Source: Paraconiothyrium sp. Pb-2020 (lineage: Eukaryota > Ascomycota > Dothideomycetes > Pleosporales > Didymosphaeriaceae). Taken from it: a DNA stretch of 64,000 nt. The stretch covers positions 2,852,001 to 2,916,000 of the forward strand of contig JAJUBI010000001.1 of NCBI GenBank assembly GCA_022419385.1, in the 5' to 3' direction. The stretch's first letter is position 1. The number at the start of each line of letters is the position of its first letter. Of the stretch, positions 35,095 to 45,631 are shown piece after piece. A model generated the notes under the pieces. It was not told where the DNA came from. It was given only the letters and a program-made list of their open reading frames with translations, and searched no databases. The translations under genes were made by a program, and so were the position numbers.

Positions 35095-35990
35095 TTGTGG
35101 AAGATTTGCATGTATCGATTGACGGTATGACCATTTGATTCTAGCATGACTCCTGTTTGCGGTGGGAGAGTCGCTACCAACTCGTCAACTGGTGACTCCT
35201 GTTATTTTGACTGACAAGCATGCCGAAGATAGCATCTCTCTGTTCATCAGGACCACCATCTCACAAGTTCTAAATACTTGGCTGTAACCACACCATAGAG
35301 GCACATCATTTTTCACTGCGAGGTCTCGGTGCGAAATACCTAGCTTCAAGCCTTCCTCGAGCATCAGGAAGACAGGAAGTATTTATCGCTCTGGGATGCA
35401 TGCACAACCTAATTCCTTGTTCGTCATCCATATTCAAGAAAAATATTACACAAGTAAATATCAAGATTCACATTGAGTATCAGTGGTTCAGGAGAGCCAG
35501 CCCTACGCACAAACAATTGGGCCGAAGGCTGCATGTGGAGCATGGTTCCGTCGATGTACAATTTAACCACATATTCGGAATAATCCATCATGCAATCAGT
35601 GTTCCAGCCAATGCGCATGCAGTTCAAATAAATACCAATCTATTATTCCGAATGTGGCCATCTTCGCTTCCCCGCACTCCGAAGCTTCGGGATCTCCACC
35701 ACGGTCCGTGTGTCACCCAAACAGCTTTCATCACAACGCCATCGACGCCGGAGACCCCCATTGCAACCTCTTAACAAATCCAGGATACTGAAAACAGCAT
35801 CAAATACCAATCATACGGAGAGCTGGATCGTGATGGCTGCAACGTGGGCTAAACTGTGGTCTACCACCATGGGCCTCTATATAAAGGCCTGGCGCTGGCG
35901 TCCCCTTATAGTCTTTTTTATTGTCAACTTGTTGCAATTGTGCAAAATTCAGAGTAGGCTTTCCCCATACCTATATCACCTATATCTTGT
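35095..35990. other. intergenic region
   Basis: About 900 nt without a recognisable gene; the right end is the promoter of the next MFS gene. Confidence 0.5.
35878..35885 (+). promoter_or_regulatory. TATA box of the DHA1-type MFS gene
   Basis: TATATAAA lies 113 nt upstream of ATG 35991 in a short AT-rich island. Assignment is by consensus and position only. Confidence 0.5.
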
Positions 35991-37706
35991 ATGCCACGAT
36001 CGATCCTTGACGGATCATCACTCCCCACGATGGATTCAAGAACACACTCAGAAGTTGACCTGGTGCCGGGCACCGAAATCATGGACGCAGATGGCAGAGC
36101 GAAGAAGGTGTTGATTCCCGCACCTTCAAATGATCCTCGCGACCCTTTGAACTGGTCGAAGAAATGGAAGCGTAAGGTTCTTCATATCGTCTCTCGGGAT
36201 TGTTTTAACGTGATCACAGTCATGGTGATGGCCAGCCAATGGCTCTTTACATGGATCTCAGTCACTGGCGCCCTGTCGATCGCGCCGATGTTTCCGCTAC
36301 TCGGCCAAGAGTTCCATCTTAACAACTCACAACTTGCATTCCTCACTGGGATCACAGTCATCACTCTCGGAGTTGCTGGCTTCGTCATTGTCCCCTTGAG
36401 CAATATATTCGGACGTCGAGCCGTCAGCTTGACCTTCGCATTCTTCATCATGCTCACGTGCATCTGGCAAGCATTGGCAACTTCGCACCGCAGTCTTCTT
36501 GCAGCTCGTGCTTTGAATGGTGTCGTCTGCGCGACAAGCGAAACAATTCCGGTACAGATGATCGCCGACGTGTTCTTCCTCTACGAGCGTGGCGCCTGGA
36601 CAGGTGTTTACTTCACCGGTTACTTCCTCGGTGCCTTCCTCGGCCCAGTCATGAGCGGATCCATTGCCGCCCACTACGGCTGGCAATCCTTCTTTTGGCT
36701 GGAGACTGGATTGTCTGCATTTGCCCTTATCCTGGTTTTCTTCACATTTCCAGAGACCAAGTATCACCGCGAGAACACGAAAGGCTATACGGGTACGAAC
36801 ACCCCTGACTCAAGTCAAAGTCAAGGGGGCATCTTACATGGCCGCAGCGGACGGAATTTAGATGAGAAGACAGAATCACAGATCATCAATAACCGAACTG
36901 GGAGTGATACTGCTCTGCCCCCTCTTGGTCGTGGCCGGCCTTCGCGAAGACAGTTCATGCCGTTCAGGAAGCCAGATCCTCGCTGGAAGATGTTTGTGGT
37001 ACGCGACACCTGGACACCTGTCAAAGTTTTCTTCAATCCTATCATCCTCTGGGCTGGACTAATGCTTGCGGGGCCTGCGGATCTCGTTCTCTTCTTCAAC
37101 ATCACCGAGTCTGTCATCTTCGCCGCGCCGCCCTATTTATTTAGCCCACAGAATGTCGGCTACACTAACTTTGCCTTCGTCGTTCGCGCTCTGCTCGGCC
37201 TTGCCACTGCAGGTCCCTTCTCCGACGGGGTTGCCGCACGCGCCACACGCAAGAACAACGGAATCCGGGAGCCTGAAATGCGTCTTCCAGCACTGTGGTT
37301 CTTTATGTTCATCACCATTCTATCGGTCATCCTCGGTGGTATCGGATACCAGCGACACTGGGGATGGGGCCACATCGTGGTCTGGGGATACGGCTTCGCT
37401 GGCTTTAGTGTCACGACCGTACCCACAATTTCGATCACCTACGCCATTGATTGCTACAAGCCTATCTCTGGTGAGATTATGGTGGTCGCAACCGTGTTCA
37501 AGAACTTCATCGCTTTCTCGTACAGCTACTGGATCTTCGACTTAGCACATATTAGCAAAAACGGCTGGATCACACCCGCCATGGTCATCTTTGCGTGCAC
37601 AGTTGGTCCCGCATTGTTTGCCTTCCCTCTGTACTACGGTTTAGGCAAGAAGATCCGCACATGGACTAGGGGATCGGATGTGCATCGCATGGAGCAGGTC
37701 ATCTGA
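35991..37706 (+). CDS. MFS transporter, DHA1/Hol1-like
   Basis: This is a 12-helix drug:proton-antiporter-type MFS carrier in the plasma membrane; the substrate is unknown (drugs, polyamines or a pathway product are typical). The frame is open throughout, but protein continuity points to a 48-nt intron at 36172-36219 (GTAAGG..ATCACAG, TTTAAC branch). Its removal turns an odd insertion into the usual NWSKKWKLMVMASQWLFTW entry to TM1. That gives exons 35991-36171 and 36220-37706 and about 555 residues. A second ATG at 36030 could be the real start. Motifs: PLSNIFGRRAV (loop 2-3), RALNGVVCATSETIP (TM4) and TYAIDCYKPISGEIMV (C-terminal half). A basic, Ser/Gly-rich cytoplasmic loop of about 80 residues links the two halves. 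Confidence 0.87.
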   Translation: MPRSILDGSSLPTMDSRTHSEVDLVPGTEIMDADGRAKKVLIPAPSNDPRDPLNWSKKWKRKVLHIVSRDCFNVITVMVMASQWLFTWISVTGALSIAPMFPLLGQEFHLNNSQLAFLTGITVITLGVAGFVIVPLSNIFGRRAVSLTFAFFIMLTCIWQALATSHRSLLAARALNGVVCATSETIPVQMIADVFFLYERGAWTGVYFTGYFLGAFLGPVMSGSIAAHYGWQSFFWLETGLSAFALILVFFTFPETKYHRENTKGYTGTNTPDSSQSQGGILHGRSGRNLDEKTESQIINNRTGSDTALPPLGRGRPSRRQFMPFRKPDPRWKMFVVRDTWTPVKVFFNPIILWAGLMLAGPADLVLFFNITESVIFAAPPYLFSPQNVGYTNFAFVVRALLGLATAGPFSDGVAARATRKNNGIREPEMRLPALWFFMFITILSVILGGIGYQRHWGWGHIVVWGYGFAGFSVTTVPTISITYAIDCYKPISGEIMVVATVFKNFIAFSYSYWIFDLAHISKNGWITPAMVIFACTVGPALFAFPLYYGLGKKIRTWTRGSDVHRMEQVI

Positions 37707-37938
37707 AAGATATCGTCATGGCCATACACAAGAGAATTGATATGCCATGGATCCATGGGCTGTGATGTTGGGTTCTACTTTTCTTTTCAGTTGAAGGACT
37801 CGCCTATTTGTAGCGTATAGTACCATTTTAATGAACATGCGAAGGGACGTCTCTTCAAATACGGTATCTTTCGGGCATGCTGGCCATCGCCCACGCCTAT
37901 GCTAAAATAGATTTCTGGATTCACGTCCGAGTCGAACT
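37707..37938. other. convergent 3' intergenic stretch
   Basis: 232 nt between two convergent MFS genes; nothing beyond probable 3' UTRs is seen. Confidence 0.5.
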
Positions 37939-39622
37939 CTATGCCGTGATGTCAGGCTCATCAATGCGTTCGTCTTCTTCAGTTCTTCTCTTATCGTCCC
38001 TACTTTGTAGGAATCGCAACAAGACGGTCAAAATTATCATCGCCACACCCATTGAGGATGCTCCAATGAATCCAGCCTTGTACCTCGGTGCATCGATTGT
38101 CCGCCACACCGCATTTGTCCACCATATGCGCATGATGTAACTAAACATATTGGACACCGCAATGACAAAGCCACGCATCTCGTGATCGTGAGGGATCAGG
38201 TCTGAATACCAAGCAAAGTACGGCCCTGGAACGCCGCTGGCGAAATATGTGAAATAGTATGCAATATACTTCAGGGTATCGGGCACCTTCCAAATGGCGA
38301 TTATAATGGCTCCAAAGAGGGTTCCGGTTTGCATCACGATAATAGCTGGCCATCGCCGGCCTCGAAGTAACGGCGAGTCCGAGAGCATTCCTGCGAGGAT
38401 CTGCACCACGACACCGACGGCGACTTGGCCAGTGGGCCAGACGTTCCTTTGGTATACCGTGTGGCCAGTTGACTTGAGCCATAGCGCATAAGCAGGTTGT
38501 TCAGATGGAAAGCTCGTCTGCACGAAGAAGTAACCCAGTGGGAGGACCCAGAATTGCCATTGTTTAGCGATGTGCAATATCTTCTTCTTGTTCCAGGGAT
38601 TGTGTCCGAGAGGTTTTTGGCCTTCTTCAACAAGGCGTGCGCATTGGCGCGCGGCTTCGTCTTTGGTGATGTAGAAGGCGCGTGTGGTTTCGGGGAAGTC
38701 GGGAATGAAGAAGTATCCGAGGAAAGCGATTGGGAGGGAGATAACGCCGCAAACAATAAATAGCCACTACGAGGATCAGTATCGCATTATGGCCTCATTT
38801 GGGCGTAAGACGCACCTGCCAACCTTGTCGTCCCATGACACCATCCAGGCCGCTGTATGCGCCCGCCTGGATATAACCGCTGAACATGCTTGCGAGGGCG
38901 GCAGTGCAGTAAAACAAAGCGACTCGCTTTCCTCTCTCAGCTTTGGTGTACCAACTCCCAATCAGATACTAATCGCATGTCAATTTTACACCATTATTTT
39001 TCTATATGCGTTCAACTTACAATCATCACGGGAAAATATCCAGATTCGCACAAGCCGACGAGGAACCGAATAGCATACAAGTGTGACGTCTTCGTCACAG
39101 ACGATGAACAGAAGGTCAAAACGGACCAGATGATCTCCAGCGTTGGTATTAGTATAGAAGGTCGAACACGGCTTGCTAGCATAACTGCAGGCATTTGGCC
39201 CACCACGTATCCCGCTGTGAAGACGTTGGCAGTGTAGGTTAATTCGCTGCCATACATGTTCAGCGACTCTTTCATCTAGCTTACATTAGAAACCGTCGGT
39301 GATCCGTAAGTCAATTACGTTTGAAACTTACCCCAGAAACATACGCATTATTGATGTTCGCTTGGTCGAGGTTCTTGCTAAAGTAGCCCAAACAAGCGCT
39401 GCTGAGGAGGAAGAGGTCAAGCTTGAACAAAAACCATTTTTCTTCTTTGCTCTTGTCCGGATCGTCCCAAACGTGGCGTTGGATTGAACGAAGAATCTGC
39501 TGCGGTCGGCTGTAAGTGCGAGGTGATCCGGTAGTAGATGGTTCAGGCGATGGTGAGGTGCTTGGAGACGAAGCACCCTTGGACTGTGTCACATCAATTG
39601 CCGCTATCTCTTTCGATGCCAT
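37939..39622 (-). CDS. MFS transporter, allantoate-permease group (Liz1/pantothenate-transporter-like)
   Basis: This is an anion:cation-symporter-type MFS carrier (Dal5/Fen2/Liz1 group), which takes up organic anions such as pantothenate; the true substrate is not proven. Four exons fit: 39622-39332, 39275-39021, 38968-38816 and 38766-37939. The introns are 56, 52 and 49 nt, all phase 0. The product is about 508 residues from ATG 39622. A Ser/Pro-rich tail precedes TM1 (ACLGYFSKNLDQANINNAYVSG). Then come MKESLNMYGSELTYTANVFTAGYVVGQ in two pieces across the exon join, RFLVGLCESGYFPVMIYLIG and the C-terminal half (FASGVPGPYFAWYSDLIPHD). All splice sites are canonical and no break is present. 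It is convergent with the DHA1-type carrier. Confidence 0.87.
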
Positions 39623-40664
39623 TGCTGTGATTTATCTTCGTTGTATGTGCATTTGTTTGGGGTCCTTAAATATATATTCAATCGCGTTTGCTTGCGAGGA
39701 AATTTCTGACGCGTTTTGATCCACTGTCTAGACCAGGTCTTTCTAGACAAGGGTAAGCTTCCAGTCCTCAACCTTGAGCTTCTTCCCTGCTCAAGTGACA
39801 TGGGGCTACACATGACGCCATTAGGGCCCATATTGCGTTTGGGTACCCCTAGCACAGGTACGTGGGTAGGACTCTCCTCATCTTGCACGTATTATCACTA
39901 TATTGGGGTCCCACATTATATCAAACAGTTCTCAAGCTCGAGAGCCAAGTCATTGCCCGTGTCACTCTCCTCTAGCTGCTTTTCAAACCTACCATATAGA
40001 TCACCTCCTGCGACATACAGAAGTATGATCACCATCATGATTAGTTAGCAAGCTCTGCATATGCTTGATTATGACCTTATCAGATCTGATAAGCGTTGTG
40101 TATCTGCGGGGAGCCTGGGGCCAAACTGCTCTTCCACATGTGTCTGGTGGTCGATGCGAGGAGGTTGGCGCAACGGACCGATACGTGATGTGGGGAGCTT
40201 ATTGCGCCATCTGAGAAAGGCATACCCAGTACGCGAAACGCTTGATGAACAAAGTGGAGCTTAGTTGTCACCAAGGCTTTGCTACGCATAACTGGACTTG
40301 AATGCACCCGATACGTTGTAGACAGTGCAACGTCTTCTGATGGGGTTCGCTTACTCGCAATATGCGACTAACCTGCACTTTAGCGGAGATACTGTTATCG
40401 TGGGCTTAATCCCGGACACTACGAAGCAGATTATTGGCATATTGGAGGATGTTCTTCGGGACTGCGCCATAGCGCTTGTATGACGAAATCTGGGGTGCAG
40501 ATAGCGACATGGCATCGTTCGATGTTGACCATACGAGTGCAGCTTTATTAGTAAACGGCGTGAGGAGCTAAGATAAACCACCAATACTAATATCGACACA
40601 TATTCTTCAATATGGCTTAATTCTATTTACCTTCAAGACAAACAACTCGAGCTCATCAACCACC
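39623..40664. other. divergent intergenic region
   Basis: About 1 kb between two divergent starts (MFS and 2OG oxygenase). No gene is recognised; it should contain both promoters. Confidence 0.5.
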
Positions 40665-41886
40665 ATGTCCACAACAACAGTCGAAACGACCAAAGTACAA
40701 CCCAGTACTCAGAAGGACTATAGTCAATACGACTATGCGAACCTTGAACCATACGTTCATCCACCAGATACCAAAGAAGACCTCCCGTGGTCAGAGCTGG
40801 TGACACTCGACCTCGAAGACTACAACCGTCCCGGTGGTAAGGAGCGTTTGGCTAAGCAGCTTGAACATGCCGTGCACCACGTCGGATTTGTGAGTTAACG
40901 TTCTCTAATTTGCGAGATGAAGAAGTATCATCTTACCAACGTAACCGCAGTTCTACGTGAAGAACTTCGGCTTGAATCAGGAGCAGATTGACCAACAGTT
41001 CACACTAGCGAAGCATTTCTTCGAGCTACCAATCTCCGAGAAAGAAAAGTACGAAATCAACTACGCTGAAGCAGATTACAACGGCTGGCGCAGGCCAGGC
41101 CGATCGCTAGTCGCAAGTGCCAGAGACAACATTGAGATATTTAATATCCCCAAGTTTATCGACGACTTTAAGGGGAAGTACAACTACCCAGATCTGCTGA
41201 AAGCGCATATCGGCGAGATCGAAACGTTCCAACGTGCTCTCCATGCCAATGTTGTCCTACCCTTGCTACGACTCTTCGCAATCGTGCTGCAACTGCCGGA
41301 TGAAGAGTACCTAGTCAAGCAGCACACGTACGAGAAGAAGTCCGAAGATCACTTCCGCTACATGATCTACTATCCTCGAACAGATGAGGAATGGGCTGCT
41401 GCAAAGAACGGAGCGACGGGTGGGCATACCGACCTGGGCACAGTAACACTACTATTCCGCCAACCTGTTGCCGGTCTGCAGATCCTTGGTGACGATGGCA
41501 ACTGGACTTGGGTGCAAGCTCAGCCGGGCACGATTACCGTTAACCTTGCAGACACCATCTCGCACCTTACGGGCGGCTGGCTCAAGTCATCTGTGCATCG
41601 CGTGGTTGCGCCACCGCAGGACCAGCGCGAGTTCAAGCGAACTGGGCTGTTGTACTTCGCGCGTCCACACAACGATGCCAAGCTGCTGCCAATCACCGAT
41701 TCGCCGGTCCTGGAGAAGGAAGGTGTGAAACCGAGATTTGACCGGATTGTTACAATGGAAGAGTGGGTGAAAGCTAAGCAGACGTTGCAGCTCAACCCAG
41801 AGATAGCAGCGAAGAGGTGGGCAGAAAGGGGTGACGGCAAGGTGGAGGTACTGGCTGGGTTTCATGATCAGAAATACAAGGAGTAG
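40665..41886 (+). CDS. 2-oxoglutarate/Fe(II)-dependent oxygenase (IPNS-like fold)
   Basis: This is a non-haem iron dioxygenase of the isopenicillin-N-synthase-like superfamily, which hydroxylates or otherwise oxidises a small molecule. Exon 1 is 40665-40889 and exon 2 is 40951-41886, with a 61-nt intron (GTGAGT..CCGCAG). The product is about 386 residues from an ATG in CCACCATGTC. A DIOX_N-type domain covers roughly 40-170. The facial triad is visible as HTD in GGHTDLGTVTLLF (His234, Asp236) and His291 in SSVHRVVAPP. The basic residue for 2-oxoglutarate is likely in FKRTGLLYFARP. The substrate is unknown. Its neighbours (carriers, regulator, epoxide hydrolase) suggest a natural-product or detoxification role. 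Confidence 0.9.
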
Positions 41887-42196
41887 ATCTAGACGTTGCT
41901 GCATCCATGATAAAGGTGGCTACTACTCCTAATTCGCAGCCGCGTCGGTCATATTATATTCACTCCACCAACTGCACGTGTGAGGCCTTTTAGGACAGAT
42001 TACCTTCGTTGGTGCCGTCAAAAGCCTTTTTGCACATCTTTGGTGTCCGCACACATGCGTTATGCTAAATATACCTGTAATCATCTACAAAGATTGGTGA
42101 GCTTTTGCTATAATGGTACCAGAGACATAGAATCGCAGCCGATAATGCCCCAAAACCGGAATGCATACATATGTCCGCTAATGCCTGCTGATGATC
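41887..42196. other. convergent intergenic region
   Basis: 310 nt between the stops of the oxygenase and the Cys/His-repeat gene. Nothing else is recognised. Confidence 0.5.
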
Positions 42197-42867
42197 CTAC
42201 AAGACAAGAAGACCCAAGATTCCAGCGGCTGCCAATCGAACGCTTCCTACAGGACCAGCTGTAATCGCAGCACCATCGAATTGGCTGGACGTAGCTGCAG
42301 CGCTCTCAGCCGAATCAGCGCTGGAAACAGTTCCCGTCGTCGAAGTGGTGCCGGTCGTCTCAGCAGTCTCAGCAGGTGCAGTCGTTGGCTCGGCCACACC
42401 AGAGGGACAATGCCAGTGATCACCGTGGGGCTCACAGGTAGCTGCGGTCGCCTCGTGGTCATGTTCATGTTCATCGTGATCGTGGTCCTCGCCAGTGGCT
42501 GTGGCAGCAGGAGGTGTCGTTGGCTCTGCAACGCCGGATGGGCAGTGCCAATGGTCTCCGTGAGGTTCGCAAGCCGTAGCCGCAGCTTCAGTAGTTGAAG
42601 CGCTCGCCGAGTTTGCAGTCGATATAGCAGCGGTGGCCGTTGCTGAGGCGCCGGTCTCTGCAGACTCGGCAGGGGGCGTAGTAGGCTCTGCTACGCCTGA
42701 AGGACAGTGCCTAATATACCAATTGTTTCAATTCTATCTCCAGAGCTAGCTTTTCAATTAACATACCAATGGTCTCCATGAGGCTCACAAGAAGCTCCAG
42801 TAGCCGAAACACTGTCTTGGGCAAGGACGACAGCAGCTGAAGCGAGGAAAAAGGTCAACAGCTTCAT
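42197..42867 (-). CDS. secreted Cys/His-repeat protein, probable GPI-anchored metal binder
   Basis: This small gene is hidden by its intron. Exon 1 is 42867-42767 and exon 2 is 42710-42197, with a 56-nt intron (GTATGT..TATTAG) that splits a Trp codon. The product is about 204 residues. It has a signal peptide (MKLLTFFLASAAVVLA), then three copies of the motif CEPHGDHWHCPSGVAEPTT joined by Ala/Thr/Ser-rich linkers. The second linker holds a His/Asp/Glu-rich patch (DHDHDEHEHDH). The C-terminus is Ser/Ala-rich and ends in a hydrophobic stretch (LAAAGILGLLVL), as in GPI-anchored wall proteins. Cys and His density suggests zinc or copper binding; this is inference. I do not know a named family. 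The frame is intact and the copies are nearly identical in protein. Confidence 0.82.
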
Positions 42868-43682
42868 GTTGGTGGGTTGTTGCTACCTGGTTCAAGAGTA
42901 GGTAACTGATTTGGCAACTGTTTCTTGTTTGAAAAGGGCAGCTATCAGCGGGATGCCCTTTTGTAGGCTACAGCTGCAGGTACAGTCGCGCGGGCCAAGA
43001 AAGCGGGATCGCTTGGCGATGGACATCGCGGTACTCAATTGCTCGGCGGAACAAGCAGATTCGACTTCAGAGCAGTACTTTCCGGAAATCTCTTTACGAG
43101 CGAACACTCAACGCCCAATCGGCCGTCACGATGACCTTGGCAGTCGGTGCGGCGTGGGGTGGCGTCCTCGTGAAGCTGAGATTTTCCTCGTGTACCTTCC
43201 TCTTCTATATAGCATCTCCCCTTAAGACGTCATACTCAGGAGATGCTAACTACGTTTTCAAGGTTCTCTGCCGAGTCCCTGGAATACCTTGTTGTTCTTG
43301 TTGGTCCATGGTCATACCGCGGACCTGGGCTGAAGAGAAGGCGTCTCGGCCTTCCTTGCCATAATCAAGCTCTTCGCGCAAGAAGCTTGATAATCTTGCG
43401 TGTAGGCGGTTACAAACGCAGCGATCGATTGTATTCGTTGCTACAGTGTCGATACGATCCTGTACGGATTGCGTGAAGATGTCACTTCCCCACTCTTGAT
43501 GGTAGCACCTATCATGAAAGTCTGCTAGGAGGTGTACTGTCAAGGTTATTATGGGATCCCACAAAGATAGAAAGAATACTTACGAATGTAGTTGGTCTCC
43601 TTTAGGCATCATGCGCGATAAGGAATCCTCTTCGGGGGCACAAGAAGGGTGGAAAGCAGCCGCAGACATATGAAGTGCTCCA
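42868..43682. other. intergenic region
   Basis: About 815 nt between two minus-strand genes. No gene is recognised; the left end is the promoter of the Cys/His-repeat gene. Confidence 0.5.
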
Positions 43683-44687
43683 TCAGTTCGGAGTTTTGGG
43701 CAAAGCAGCGCTCCCGTTGTGTGCCATAGCCACCATCGACAAGAAAGTATCTCCACAAAAGGTCGAATCTACGGTCCTCATTTTCTCTCCAAATTCATGT
43801 AATGACGTTAGTTGCGTGCCGACGCGATGTCCTGTCCCGGATCCAGCAGCAGCAATCCAAGCTTGTGGAGACTCAGCCATCCACAACCCAGGGCGGCCAT
43901 CAAAAGGAAGTGATTCGAGAAGTAACCAGTTCGAGCAATATCCATGCTTCCATGCATTGAAACAACAGATAAGGACATAAGTTATGACGATTGTACGACG
44001 TATACTCTCGGCAAAAAGCCATTGTTGCCAAGGCGCTCTTGATTCTAATGCGGTTGCACCCGCATTACTGAGCAGATGCTGAGCCCAGACTTCTGCAATA
44101 TTCAACCACGGTTCAGCTCTGTCCTGTTTGACAGGCTGTTCGGAGACAAGCAATGGTGCAGTAAAGACTATTAATGTTTGAAGGGCAGTCAACCCTTCTT
44201 CCAGAGATACTGTACTGATATCGATACCTACTAGAGCCGGAAAATCGTTGAGTGACATGGTGCTGTCCATTGGGCTTCGAATCAGGTGGAGGTGCGATTG
44301 GCCCATTCGCATCTGAAGCTTCGGGTGAATGAAGACCGCGGGACGCAAAGACGCAACCAGCTCCGGGACGTGTAGAAAACATTGCTCAATTAGTTGTTGG
44401 GCCTCCTTATGTCCTGGTGGACAGAAGGCCGGGTCGAGATCATTGCCGAAGTGCTTGTTGTACGCTTCCGCTCGATTAAGAAGACAATAACCCGTGGTTT
44501 CGAAGCCTATGCCCTTGAGTAGCAGGCTAGCGGAGCACTTGTTATCCGTATCTGCACCACTGAGCGGCTGGAGGTCGTAGGTACAAGTGAGGCCTTTCTG
44601 CACGCAACGCGCGCAACTAGGAAGCTGCACAGTGCAGTGACGTTTCGAGGTGGCACAGTTGCGACATGATTTACGGAGCGTTGTCAT
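43683..44687 (-). CDS. Zn2Cys6 transcription factor, short pathway-regulator type
   Basis: This is a fungal binuclear zinc-cluster DNA-binding protein. ATG 44687 is used because the longer frame begins with GTG; the zinc cluster then starts at residue 8. The cluster is textbook: Cys8-x2-Cys11-x6-Cys18-x6-Cys25-x2-Cys28-x6-Cys35 in KSCRNCATSKRHC and CARCVQKGLTC. The total is 334 residues, short for the class and without the large fungal-specific middle homology region. This is the build of many regulators inside metabolite clusters. The C-terminal half is helical (VWAQHLLSNAGATALESRAPW). It is divergent from the epoxide hydrolase gene, with 944 nt between starts. A role in controlling the nearby enzymes is inferred from position. 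Confidence 0.87.
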   Translation of the reverse strand: MTTLRKSCRNCATSKRHCTVQLPSCARCVQKGLTCTYDLQPLSGADTDNKCSASLLLKGIGFETTGYCLLNRAEAYNKHFGNDLDPAFCPPGHKEAQQLIEQCFLHVPELVASLRPAVFIHPKLQMRMGQSHLHLIRSPMDSTMSLNDFPALVGIDISTVSLEEGLTALQTLIVFTAPLLVSEQPVKQDRAEPWLNIAEVWAQHLLSNAGATALESRAPWQQWLFAESIRRTIVITYVLICCFNAWKHGYCSNWLLLESLPFDGRPGLWMAESPQAWIAAAGSGTGHRVGTQLTSLHEFGEKMRTVDSTFCGDTFLSMVAMAHNGSAALPKTPN

Positions 44688-45631
44688 GCTGTATCGATTG
44701 AGGAACGAGATGTCGCAAGACTGGAGATGCGGTGTGAGTTGCCTGGAGTTTGTCAGATGAGATAGCACTAGTCACAGACGGGCACTACGCGCAATATGGC
44801 TAGATCATGACTTGTTTCGGTCGAATATAAATAGCTACAGTCCCCCATCGTCAATTGATCTTTGCATCGAACACCAAGGAGAATAGATCGACTCCATTAC
44901 CAATGCCGACCTCCTTAATGGATGTGAGCCTGTAATCGCATCTGAACGTTACTGTGCCTTAAACATTTTCTATTCCGCCCCCGGTGGAGTGGCCTCCACT
45001 ACGATCTTGACCGATACCGAACCTTCCACTCATTTATCGTACGCTTATAATTTTTTCATTCGTAGAAAATGCAAGGCGCAATAATTTTTATCTCCTTGAA
45101 ATAGTTAAGATACACAACTATACCGAAATGAATTCTCAGTACTCTCATCTGCAGCACCGTCACCAATTCTTCCATTGCCTCGAGTGTAGCAATTCTTCAG
45201 CAATATGGTAGTCAAGGTCAACCAATCAGGAGCATAACGTTATGTATCTGTCCGGCTGTTCGACCGCAGACTCTGATTGGAAATCGCAGTGGAAAGATCC
45301 CTACCTGATCAGCTTTAAGCATGCAGATGCAGCATTTGATCTCGTACGAGCCATTTTCACCACCCAATTAAATGAGACTTACACAAGACTATTGGACTCA
45401 GCCAGATTACGACTGCGATGGATGACCATATATAAAAGACATATCCGTCCTTCCAAGTTGTGGAGAAGAAGACATGAAAGGTACGAAGAGGTTACGAGCA
45501 GCAACTGACTCGCCTCTCGCTTCACCCACTGCGGTTTAGCCGCCGACCCATCCATATCACCCCCACGAGCGGCGTAGACTACAACTACACGCGACACTGT
45601 CCACACATTGCCCCTCGAAAACCAATTGAGA
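44688..45631. promoter_or_regulatory. divergent promoter region, Zn2Cys6 regulator / epoxide hydrolase
   Basis: 944 nt between divergent starts. A TATATAAAA string near 45428-45436 could serve the epoxide hydrolase about 200 nt downstream. An AT-rich TATAAATA at about 44825-44835 is nearer the regulator start. No repeated CGG-type operator is convincing by eye. Confidence 0.45.
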
